A DNA stretch of 43,051 bases. Origin: Gammaproteobacteria bacterium. GTDB lineage: Bacteria > Pseudomonadota > Gammaproteobacteria > S012-40. The notes below the pieces were generated by a model. That model was given only the letters and a program-made list of their open reading frames with translations. It was not told the origin of the DNA and made no database searches. The translations under genes and the position numbers were made by a program. The stretch is from NCBI GenBank assembly GCA_919902765.1, contig CAKKRP010000040.1:1-43051 (forward strand), given 5' to 3'. Shown here piece by piece: positions 27,814 through 35,477 of the stretch. The stretch's first letter is position 1. Each line of letters begins with the position of its first letter.

Positions 27814-28305
27814 ATGGCATATAACGCAAAAGCGATTGCGAACTACTTCTTCGACGTTGCGAAGGAACATCGCCAATCCATATCACCCATGAAAATGCAA
27901 AAACTTGTTTATTTTGCACATGGTTGGTATTTGGCTATAAAAAACGAGCCGCTAATCGATGAACAAGTCGAAGCATGGCAGTTCGGCCCTGTAATTCCTT
28001 CTTTGTACCAAGAATTCAAATCATATGGAAAATCTGAAATAACCGCCTATGCGACTGAATTTACGGGGCTTTCACTCGCTACACTCTCTCTCGAGACTCC
28101 ACGCATCCCAGACACCCAGGATTTAAAGGATTTTCTCAATAAAATTTGGGAAGTATACGGAGGACTCACGGCAATTCAGCTATCCAACCTCACCCATCAA
28201 TGCGACACGCCTTGGCGTAAGACGTGGGGCGAAAATGGAGTACCCAAGGGCACGGATATCAATAGCGACGAAATAAGGGCATACTTTCGTTCACAAGCAA
28301 ATTAA
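27814..28305 (+). CDS. Panacea-domain protein (SocA/PanA-like antitoxin)
   Basis: A 163-aa soluble protein that is essentially one Panacea (DUF4065) domain: AKAIANYFFDVA, then SPMKMQKLVYFAHGWYLAI and EAWQFGPVIPSLYQEFKSYG, the hallmark core, in residues 5-75, and a helical C-terminus. Panacea proteins act as antitoxins that neutralise many unrelated toxins, or as proteolytic adaptors such as SocA. ATG 27814 follows GGAG (27802-27805) by eight bases; the GTG at 27808 is too close. Codon use and GC are lower than in the flanking genes, which suggests transfer. A coiled-coil/two-TM partner gene begins 21 bases downstream but is interrupted. Confidence 0.85.
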   Translation: MAYNAKAIANYFFDVAKEHRQSISPMKMQKLVYFAHGWYLAIKNEPLIDEQVEAWQFGPVIPSLYQEFKSYGKSEITAYATEFTGLSLATLSLETPRIPDTQDLKDFLNKIWEVYGGLTAIQLSNLTHQCDTPWRKTWGENGVPKGTDINSDEIRAYFRSQAN

Positions 28306-28326
28306 ATTTCGCACGAGATCTATTGC

Positions 28327-28740
28327 ATGCGTACCAAGGATGACACAAAAAAAATTACACTCGAAAGTATAAATTTACCTGCGTAAAAACCCACGCCTGA
28401 ACAGCCCGACGATCTTACAAATCGTGAAAGCGAGCAATATGAAATCGAGAAGGAGCAAGAAGAACTTAAGAGACAGAAACTAGAAAACCGTAGCGCTGAA
28501 CAGGACATTAATGAGCGTAAAAAATATGCAGACAGAATTTTTCGGCTGATTGCCGCATGGCTTATAGGGGTTTTCACAATACTACTTTTTCAAGGCTTTC
28601 ATGGTTACCATTTTTCATTCGCTGGCGCCGACTTCAATCTTGGCGACAGCATTCTAATCGCTTTTATCACCGGAACTACGATCAACATTCTCGCAATATT
28701 CATCATTGTCGCCAACTATTTGTTTAGAAATCCGAAGTAG
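28327..28740 (+). pseudogene. Membrane protein (candidate Panacea-linked toxin) interrupted by one in-frame TAA
   Basis: From ATG 28327 to TAG 28738-28740 there is one frame of 137 sense positions broken only by TAA at 28384-28386 (codon 20). It would encode a short N-terminus, a charged coiled coil (about codons 33-70, many Glu/Lys/Arg), a first membrane helix (71-91, WLIGVFTILLFQGF), a short loop with FNLGDS, and a second helix (109-133, ending in NYLF). No ATG, GTG or usable TTG lies in frame between the TAA and the first helix, so restart is unlikely. The 2-TM layout and position just after a Panacea gene fit membrane-acting toxins or effectors paired with PanA. It is either a recent nonsense pseudogene, a sequencing error, or read-through. 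Confidence 0.65.
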
Positions 28741-28849
28741 ACAAATGTCATTCGCGTTCGGCAAACAATATAACGCACCCATGTTTTAAAAACCATTAAA
28801 TTATAGCACTTGTCTTTAAAACAAGAATGTGTTTTTCGGGAACGCTCAT

Positions 28850-29512
28850 CTACCCCACAATCCCCTGCACACACCAATGCCTATCACTGATAATTTCGCA
28901 TGTTAATCCGTTTAATCCGGCGCGCGCGATTTGCACTTGCACTTCCTCCACGCGATAGGCCGCGCACAATGAGGCGTGAAAATCCTGTTGCAATAACGGT
29001 GATTCAGCGGCGACATAATGCTCGACCAAATGCGCGACATCCGCCATTGAGGATGGACGCATCAAATCGACGATAAATACAAAACTCGGCACCGCTGATA
29101 CTTGGATCAGCGTTTGCCATAAGGTGTCGGGATTTTTTAAATGGTGCAACAGACTATTGCTGTAGATGACGGGATAACGCCGTGTAAAATGTGTATCCGG
29201 CAGCAAAACTTGTTGCAAGTTGATGCGCGATGTCAATCCCGCGTCAGCAATCGCGCGCTGGCCGAGCGCTAACATCTCAGGAGATCCGTCTATACCGTCG
29301 ATGTACGCATCGGGAATCGCGTGCGCCATGCGAATTGCGATGTCCGCCGCGCCGCATCCCAGATCCAACAACGTGCTCGCCATACACCACGGCGGCACCT
29401 TTTGTAAAAATAACTCAACGAAACGTTGATGCGGGGCATTAAAATCGGCACACGCATAGGCCTCGGCATGCGCCGGGTTGTCCATCAATTCCAGCTCGGC
29501 GATGCGTTCCAT
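28850..29512 (-). CDS. Class I SAM-dependent methyltransferase
   Basis: A 220-aa Rossmann-fold methyltransferase. SAM motif I is LDLGCGAAD (residues 49-57), and motif II is IDGIDGSPEML with the acidic ribose-binding residue. YSNSLLHHLKNPD is the post-motif region seen in small-molecule methyltransferases. The substrate is unknown. The start codon shares one base with the lysA stop (TGATG), so it is translated after lysA from the same transcript. An internal ATG at 29485 is a weaker alternative start. The protein has no signal peptide. Confidence 0.82.
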   Translation of the reverse strand: MERIAELELMDNPAHAEAYACADFNAPHQRFVELFLQKVPPWCMASTLLDLGCGAADIAIRMAHAIPDAYIDGIDGSPEMLALGQRAIADAGLTSRINLQQVLLPDTHFTRRYPVIYSNSLLHHLKNPDTLWQTLIQVSAVPSFVFIVDLMRPSSMADVAHLVEHYVAAESPLLQQDFHASLCAAYRVEEVQVQIARAGLNGLTCEIISDRHWCVQGIVG

Positions 29513-30765
29513 CAGCGCGGCAACATCGATTCAAGCGCGTACAATTCCTCGACGGTCTCGCGGCGGCGCACGATGTGATACTGCGCGCCATCGACCAGCA
29601 CTTCTGGCACGCGCGGACGGGTGTTATAATTGGAGCTCATCGCAAACCCATAGGCCCCGGCGGAATACACCGCCAATAAATCGCCTTGCGCAATCGCCAA
29701 TGCGCGATCTTTGCCGAGAAAATCGCCGGTTTCGCACACCGGCCCGACGACATCGTACACCTGGACAGGCGCGCCGCTACGTTGCACCACCGGCACGATG
29801 TCCTGCCACGCGCCATACAGAGAGGGGCGTATCAAGTCATTCATCGCGGCGTCGATCACCGCGAAATTTTTCTCGACGTGATGCTTGAGATATTCCACGC
29901 GCGTGACCAGCACGCCCGCGTTACCGACGATGGCACGACCCGGTTCGTTGTGCATAATCAGTTTACGATCGGCGACACAGCGACGCATCGCGGCGACATA
30001 GTCCTCCGGGCTAGGTGCATCTTCATCGCGATAACGTATACCTAAGCCGCCGCCGATATCCAAATGTTCCAACACGATATCGACCTTGGCTAAGCGGTCG
30101 ATCAAATCCAACACGCGTTGCATGGCGGCGATGAAGGGGCTTAAATCGGTCAGTTGCGAGCCGATGTGACAGGCGATGCCTGCGACTTTGACATGCTTCA
30201 TGCGCGCGGCCTGGCGATACACGTCGTAGGCGGCTTGAATATCGATACCGAATTTATTTTGTTTCAATCCCGTGGAAATATACGGATGCGTTTTGGCATC
30301 GACATCGGGGTTCACACGCAAGGCGACCGGCGCGATCTTGCCGATACGCCCCGCTATTTCATCTATGCGCTCCAATTCGGCCTGGGATTCGACGTTGAAA
30401 CATTGAATGTCGAGGCGCAACGCCTCTTCAATTTCAACGACGCTTTTACCGACGCCGGAGAAAATCACCTTGCGCGCATCGCCACCGGCCGCCAACACGC
30501 GGCGCAACTCGCCGCCGGACACGATGTCGAATCCGGCGCCCTGGCGCGCCAAGATATTCAATATCGCCAGGTTGGAATTGGCCTTCACCGCATAACACAC
30601 CAGGTGAGGATAATCCCCCCAGGCGCGATCGAATGCGGTATAGCGTTGTTCGATGGCCGCACGTGAATAAACATACACGGGCGTGCCCACGGCAGCGGCA
30701 ATCGCGCTCAAGGCGACGTCTTCGGCATGCAATTGGCCGTTACGATAGGTAAAATGTGTGTTCAT
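29512..30765 (-). CDS. lysA: Diaminopimelate decarboxylase LysA
   Basis: PLP enzyme, 417 aa, that decarboxylates meso-diaminopimelate to L-lysine, the last step of the pathway. The PLP lysine is K61 in CYAVKANSN. HLDIGGGLGIRY is the glycine-rich phosphate loop, EPGRAIVGNAG and VVGPVCETGDFLG follow, with the active-site cysteine and glutamate, and AGAYGFAMSSNYN near the C-terminus. Length is standard. It overlaps lptM upstream (ATGA) and the methyltransferase downstream, giving lptM-lysA-methyltransferase. lptM-lysA is a common gammaproteobacterial pair (often followed by dapF, which is absent here). Confidence 0.96.
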   Translation of the reverse strand: MNTHFTYRNGQLHAEDVALSAIAAAVGTPVYVYSRAAIEQRYTAFDRAWGDYPHLVCYAVKANSNLAILNILARQGAGFDIVSGGELRRVLAAGGDARKVIFSGVGKSVVEIEEALRLDIQCFNVESQAELERIDEIAGRIGKIAPVALRVNPDVDAKTHPYISTGLKQNKFGIDIQAAYDVYRQAARMKHVKVAGIACHIGSQLTDLSPFIAAMQRVLDLIDRLAKVDIVLEHLDIGGGLGIRYRDEDAPSPEDYVAAMRRCVADRKLIMHNEPGRAIVGNAGVLVTRVEYLKHHVEKNFAVIDAAMNDLIRPSLYGAWQDIVPVVQRSGAPVQVYDVVGPVCETGDFLGKDRALAIAQGDLLAVYSAGAYGFAMSSNYNTRPRVPEVLVDGAQYHIVRRRETVEELYALESMLPR

Positions 30766-30920
30766 GGCTGTTTCGCGGGTGGATTAGGTTTGGTAACAGG
30801 TTTGGCATTAGGATGGTCATCCGGCAAATAGAGATCGCCCTTGCGCCCGCAGGCACTGGTGGCGATTCCCACGCATAAGACGAGGATCAATGCTACAAAA
30901 ATTCGGCGGTGCAGTGACAT
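30762..30920 (-). CDS. lptM: LPS translocon maturation lipoprotein LptM (YifL-like)
   Basis: A 52-aa lipoprotein: Arg-containing N-terminus, hydrophobic signal (FVALILVLCVGIA), lipobox TSAC at about residue 24, then GRKGDLYLPDD, which is the conserved mature start of LptM/LppL. LptM helps LptD fold and form its disulfides in the outer membrane. ATG 30920 gives a normal signal peptide; an upstream ATG at 30953 would add 11 residues. The stop overlaps lysA by 4 bases. Confidence 0.88.
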   Translation of the reverse strand: MSLHRRIFVALILVLCVGIATSACGRKGDLYLPDDHPNAKPVTKPNPPAKQP

Positions 30921-30960
30921 AACGCGGCGATCCCGGCATAAAATTCGTAACATTTACCCG

Positions 30961-31062
30961 GATGTGCCCGCCTGGGTAGCAAGACCATAGCACGCGTTAA
31001 TGCGTGCTGCAAACCTACAAGGTCGTATTCACGACGTGTCTTGCTATCCAGGCGGGCACATC
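30961..31062. repeat. 25-bp inverted repeat with two nested hairpins between divergent genes
   Basis: Arms 30961-30985 and 31038-31062 are reverse complements with one mismatch in 25. The 52-base centre holds two further hairpins: AGCACGC-GTTAAT-GCGTGCT (30989-31008) and GTCGT-ATTC-ACGAC. The whole could fold as a long stem with a branched top. The right arm ends six bases before a TATAAT at 31069-31074 that would serve the downstream esterase gene. It is not a usual terminator because no T-run follows on either strand. Confidence 0.8.
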
Positions 31063-31068
31063 GAACTC

Positions 31069-31074
31069 TATAAT
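31069..31074 (+). promoter_or_regulatory. Candidate -10 element before the esterase gene
   Basis: A perfect TATAAT, 44 bases before the esterase ATG. No good -35 is seen at 16-18 bases upstream, where the right arm of the inverted repeat lies, so use of this element may depend on an activator or on the repeat. Confidence 0.4.
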
Positions 31075-31117
31075 GGAGACGCTAGTTTAGTGTTTCTGAA
31101 CGCGGAGAACAACGCAA

Positions 31118-31780
31118 ATGCTGGAATGTGTAGAAATCAATCCGCGCGGCACCCATCGTGCGTCGGTGATCTGGTTGCACGGCCTAGGCGCCGATGGCCA
31201 TGATTTTGAGGCCTTAGTGCCTGAACTACGCCTGCCCGAAGGCTTGGGGCTACGTTTCGTGTTTCCGCACGCCCCGGTGCGTCCCATCAGTATCAATGGC
31301 GGCATGCCCATGCGGGGCTGGTATGACCTGCTACCCGCGTTTCCCGACGCCATCGACGATCACGATGGCATCCGCACCTCGGCCGTCGATCTGGGTGATC
31401 TGATAGAGGCCGAACACGCGCGCGGCATCCCCTATGAACGCATAGTGTTAGCGGGATTTTCGCAGGGCGGGGCCATCGTCCTGCACACCGGCCTGCGTTA
31501 TCCGCAGCGGCTGTGTGGGTTGATGGTGTTGTCGAGTTATCTCCCCATGGCCGACACCCTAGCCTCCGAGCGCGCCCCGGCCAACGCACAAATCCCTCTG
31601 CTAATTGCCCACGGCAACGATGACCCCATCGTGCCGCTGGAACTCGGCGAACACACGGTGACAGAACTGCGATCGCTGGGGTATAGTCCTGAATTCTATA
31701 TCTATCCGATGCCACACAGCGTGTGCGCGGAGGAGGTGATGCAGATCAGGGCTTGGTTGATACAGCGGTGCATGCCGTGA
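31118..31780 (+). CDS. Carboxylesterase / phospholipase-type alpha/beta hydrolase
   Basis: A 220-aa cytoplasmic alpha/beta hydrolase of the carboxylesterase 2 (EstB/APT-like) family, which cleaves short acyl esters or lysophospholipids. VIWLHGLGADGHDF is the oxyanion-hole start, GFSQGG holds the nucleophile Ser115, the catalytic Asp is in NDDPIVP and the His in PMPHSVCAEE. Length is normal for the family. GGAG at 31104-31107 precedes the ATG. The stop overlaps the tsaC start. Confidence 0.9.
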   Translation: MLECVEINPRGTHRASVIWLHGLGADGHDFEALVPELRLPEGLGLRFVFPHAPVRPISINGGMPMRGWYDLLPAFPDAIDDHDGIRTSAVDLGDLIEAEHARGIPYERIVLAGFSQGGAIVLHTGLRYPQRLCGLMVLSSYLPMADTLASERAPANAQIPLLIAHGNDDPIVPLELGEHTVTELRSLGYSPEFYIYPMPHSVCAEEVMQIRAWLIQRCMP

Positions 31781-32340
31781 CGCCCACGCCCGCGAATTTG
31801 CGCCGCGCGGTGGCCGTGCTCAAGCGCGGCGGTATCATCGCCTCCCCCACCGAGGCTGTGTATGGCCTGGGTTGCGACCCGCAAAATGCGTCGGCCGTGC
31901 GGCGTCTAATCGCCATCAAACATCGCATCGCCCACAAAGGATTGATCTTGGTAGGGGCATCATTGGCGCAATTCCGACCCTGGTTAAGGACCATGAATGG
32001 CGAGCAACAAACGCGCATGCTCGCCTCCTGGCCCGGCCCGATCACCTGGCTAGTGCCCGCGCGCCCCAACGTCCCACGTGGGTTACGCGGTCAACACGCC
32101 AGCCTGGCCGTGCGGGTGAGTGCGCATGCCACGGTGCGCGCGCTTTGCGAAGCTTGGGATGGGCCGCTGGTGTCTACCAGCGCCAATATCAGCGGTCTAC
32201 CGGCCGCGCGCACCGTCAGCGAGGTGCGGCGCTATTTTGGGCGGCGCGTAGATTATATTGTGAGCGGAACGCTGGGTGGCGCTGCCAAGCCCTGTGAGAT
32301 ACGCGACGCGATTACCGGCGCGGTGGTACGCGGTGCTTGA
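31777..32340 (+). CDS. tsaC: Threonylcarbamoyl-AMP synthase TsaC (YrdC)
   Basis: A 187-aa enzyme of the YrdC/Sua5 family that makes threonylcarbamoyl-AMP for the t6A37 modification of ANN-reading tRNAs. GGIIASPTEAVYGLGCDP and KGLILVGAS are diagnostic, with STSANISGLP in the C-terminal half. The short form (no C-terminal Sua5 domain) is the proteobacterial TsaC. GTG 31777 overlaps the esterase stop and gives E. coli-like length (190); another GTG at 31768 is possible. Confidence 0.92.
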   Translation: MTPTPANLRRAVAVLKRGGIIASPTEAVYGLGCDPQNASAVRRLIAIKHRIAHKGLILVGASLAQFRPWLRTMNGEQQTRMLASWPGPITWLVPARPNVPRGLRGQHASLAVRVSAHATVRALCEAWDGPLVSTSANISGLPAARTVSEVRRYFGRRVDYIVSGTLGGAAKPCEIRDAITGAVVRGA

Positions 32341-32348
32341 ATATTTGA

Positions 32349-33287
<939 letters not shown>

Positions 33288-33308
33288 TTGAATATTACAT
33301 AGTTTGAG

Positions 33309-33380
33309 GTAGGATGCGGTGAACAACATGAACCGCAGCGTTCGCGATAGATGCGGTTCGCTACGCTCACCGCATACTAC
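33309..33380. repeat. REP-like palindromic element, full copy
   Basis: GTAGGATGCGGTGA (33309-33322) and TCACCGCATACTAC (33367-33380) are inverted copies with one mismatch. Between them AACCGCAGCG and ATGCGGTTCG add internal pairing. It lies between hemF and the cytochrome gene. A second, partial copy lies at 33443-33478. Confidence 0.75.
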
Positions 33381-33400
33381 GGTATCTACGAGGCCCGCAA

Positions 33401-34804
33401 ATGTTTGACTGTATCAGGGATATCGAACGAACATCGGGAGATGTAGGATGCGGTAAACAACGTGAACCGCAGCGGCCGCGATTTGCCTTCATCGCACACG
33501 CATTACTCTTGTGCGGTCTATTCGGCCTGCTCTCCACCCCACTCCACGCCGCCCAACTGACGCTGGTCTACACCGGCAATCTCGACGGCGAATTGGAACC
33601 CTGTGGGTGCAGCGCGGGCGGCGACCTCGGCGGCATCAAACGTCAAGTCCACATGCTCGATCGACTGCGCGCCAAGACGCCCGATTTGATTGCACTCTCG
33701 ACCGGCGGCCTCATCATCTCTGAAATGCCGCAGGATCGCCTCAAAAGCGCGTTCATCCTGAGTGGCGCTAGCGCCCTAGGCTTTGACGCTATCGGCGTCC
33801 AGGGCCGCGACCTGGGCTTTGGCGCGGCCTTTTTGAAAGACGTGGAACTGCCCTGGGTTGCCAGCAATCTGCACGGCGTCGCCCATGTCGCTACGGAACG
33901 CATCATCACGCGCGGCGCGCTGCGCCTGGCGTTTTTGCAATGGCTGGCACCCGACACCGCCGCCGCCAGCGCCGAGACGACACTCGACGCCGACAGTAAG
34001 CCACTTGCACAACGCCTGCACACACTCAAACAACAAGGTGTGTTGACTGCCGTCGGCACCACCCTCACGCTAGAACAAACACGCGCAATATTGCCCTTGA
34101 ACGACATCGACATCTTGTTGATCAAATCCAAATACGAGGTCTATGGTGAACCGCAAAAGGTCGCCAATACATTAGTTTTGCAACCGGGTTCCCGTGGCAT
34201 GCGCCTGGCGCAAATCCTTTTAACGCTTGACGAGCACGGCGCGATCACAAAATGGCAGCACGAGGTCATTCCATTACCCAAAGAAATCGGCGATGCCCCG
34301 CGCATGGAAAAATGGTACGCCGACTATAATGAACGCGTGAAGGCCGACTATCAGGCGCGCGTCGAACTGCGTAAAAAACTCACCGAACGCGCGAGCCCCT
34401 ACGCCGGCGCTAAGGTCTGCAAAGATTGTCACGCCCAAGAATACGCAGTGTGGGAGGCCAGCAAACACGCGCATGCGTTTGAGGCCCTAGAAACCGTCAA
34501 CAAGGCCTTCGACCCCGAATGCCTGGCGTGTCATACGGTCGGCTTTGAAAACGACGGCTTTGTCGATAGCGCGATGACCAAACACCTGCAACACGTGCAA
34601 TGCGAAAATTGTCACGGTGCGGCCAAGGCGCACGTTGCAAGCAACGGCAAGGCCCGCACGCAACATCACGGGTGGTCGCGCACGCAAGTATGCGCGCAAT
34701 GCCACAATCAAAAACGCAGCCCGGATTTTGATTTGGAAAAACGCTGGCCGCAGGTGGCGCATGGAAAGTTAAGGGAACCTCTAAAAATTCAATCAAACCA
34801 GTGA
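33401..34804 (+). CDS. Secreted multihaem c-type cytochrome with 5'-nucleotidase-like N-terminal domain
   Basis: A 467-aa exported protein. After a hydrophobic signal (LLLCGLFGLLSTPLHAAQ, cleavage near residue 51) comes a domain starting LTLVYTGNLDGELEPCGC, which resembles the calcineurin-like/5'-nucleotidase family but with metal motifs I cannot confirm. The C-terminal third has four CxxCH haem sites at residues 340, 374, 401 and 431 (CKDCH, CLACH, CENCH, CAQCH). This suggests periplasmic electron transfer in a cytochrome c554-like module. ATG 33401 follows GAGG (33390-33393). Oddly, residues about 15-28 are encoded by a partial REP-like element, giving an unusually long leader before the signal peptide. 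Confidence 0.82.
   Translation: MFDCIRDIERTSGDVGCGKQREPQRPRFAFIAHALLLCGLFGLLSTPLHAAQLTLVYTGNLDGELEPCGCSAGGDLGGIKRQVHMLDRLRAKTPDLIALSTGGLIISEMPQDRLKSAFILSGASALGFDAIGVQGRDLGFGAAFLKDVELPWVASNLHGVAHVATERIITRGALRLAFLQWLAPDTAAASAETTLDADSKPLAQRLHTLKQQGVLTAVGTTLTLEQTRAILPLNDIDILLIKSKYEVYGEPQKVANTLVLQPGSRGMRLAQILLTLDEHGAITKWQHEVIPLPKEIGDAPRMEKWYADYNERVKADYQARVELRKKLTERASPYAGAKVCKDCHAQEYAVWEASKHAHAFEALETVNKAFDPECLACHTVGFENDGFVDSAMTKHLQHVQCENCHGAAKAHVASNGKARTQHHGWSRTQVCAQCHNQKRSPDFDLEKRWPQVAHGKLREPLKIQSNQ
33443..33478 (+). repeat. Partial second copy of the REP-like element inside the cytochrome gene
   Basis: GTAGGATGCGGT, then A-CAAC, GTGAACCGCAGCG closely matches the left half of the element at 33309. 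It is read in frame as GCGKQREPQRP-like residues ahead of the signal peptide. The right half is missing. Confidence 0.7.
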
Positions 34805-34885
34805 TGGCAAGGCGCAAACGGACGAAAAAGTGGAGAAATAACGAACGGTGATACGCGGGTATGGCACGCCTAGATTTAGCGACGT

Positions 34886-35110
34886 TCACGCCGCATATTT
34901 AATTATCTCAATTTCCACATGCCGTTTTACCGCCTCGTCTGCTTGTGCATATACGCGCCGCGCAACGGCTTCATCTAAATAATATTCGCCACAATCCTGG
35001 CAAATTTGCGCTGGCACTTCCTTAATAACCACAACCGTGGCATCTCGCTGCAAGGTCACTGTCGCTTCGCCCTGTTGCGTCTCACCAGTTTTACAAATCG
35101 TGCATTTCAT
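34886..35110 (-). CDS. YgiT-type zinc-finger protein (MqsA N-terminal-like antitoxin)
   Basis: A 74-aa protein with two CxxC pairs, MKCTIC at the N-terminus and CQDCGEYYL near residues 38-46, which form the zinc finger found in YgiT/MqsA antitoxins. The C-terminal HTH part of MqsA is missing, as in stand-alone YgiT-type antitoxins. Its ATG overlaps the stop of the upstream DUF4258 gene by 4 bases, so the pair is translationally coupled. Expected role: binds and silences the DUF4258 partner. The order toxin-then-antitoxin is the mqsRA order. Confidence 0.85.
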   Translation of the reverse strand: MKCTICKTGETQQGEATVTLQRDATVVVIKEVPAQICQDCGEYYLDEAVARRVYAQADEAVKRHVEIEIIKYAA

Positions 35111-35397
35111 CGGGGGGAACTCCTACTCTTAAAGTCACCACTCCAACTTAGTGGGTTGGGACGATAAACTGTAATAACATAACACTCACCACTTTCGTCG
35201 TTTTTGGCCGCCACAATATGTATCGGCAAATCCTCTTCAAAGCCTAGCATAAGCACACTCGGGTACGGCGTATCGTGAGGATAGGACGCAATTACTTCTC
35301 CACCGGCCAAAATATCTTCCACCTTATTCGGCGTAATCGCGCGTTCGAACATACGTTCAAAGGCGTGGCGAGAAAACTGTATGGTTTTGCAATCCAT
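35107..35397 (-). CDS. DUF4258 protein, probable toxin partner
   Basis: A 96-aa protein of the DUF4258 family, related to the RelE/BrnT/HigB-like small RNase folds. It starts with FSRHAFERMFERAITPNKVEDIL, has a middle beta region (SVLMLGFEEDLPIHIVAA) and ends with CYVITVYRPNPLSW. With the YgiT-type gene downstream it forms a likely type II toxin-antitoxin pair. RNase activity is inferred from family and context only. The pair lies between the cytochrome gene and trpE, an odd place that suggests insertion. Confidence 0.8.
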   Translation of the reverse strand: MDCKTIQFSRHAFERMFERAITPNKVEDILAGGEVIASYPHDTPYPSVLMLGFEEDLPIHIVAAKNDESGECYVITVYRPNPLSWSGDFKSRSSPR

Positions 35398-35477
35398 TTA
35401 TCAATCCTAGCACAAACGCACGCAACCCCATCGGCACCCTATGCACTTCCTTGTCTTTAACGCGCAAACACCCGCAT

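Noticed and set aside
27649-27876. 75-codon minus-strand frame overlapping the start of the Panacea gene
   Set aside because: Overlaps a well-supported gene start and shows no domain.
28347-28389. Programmed frameshift at the A8 run (28347-28354) or A5 run (28385-28389) to bypass the TAA
   Set aside because: Other frames meet stops at 28341 and 28370 and a shift at A8 would leave the frame that encodes the coiled coil and membrane helices; a simple nonsense change explains the data better.
30154-30666. 170-codon frame on the plus strand
   Set aside because: Antisense to lysA, with His/Asp/Ile-rich composition typical of a mirror frame of a GC-biased gene.
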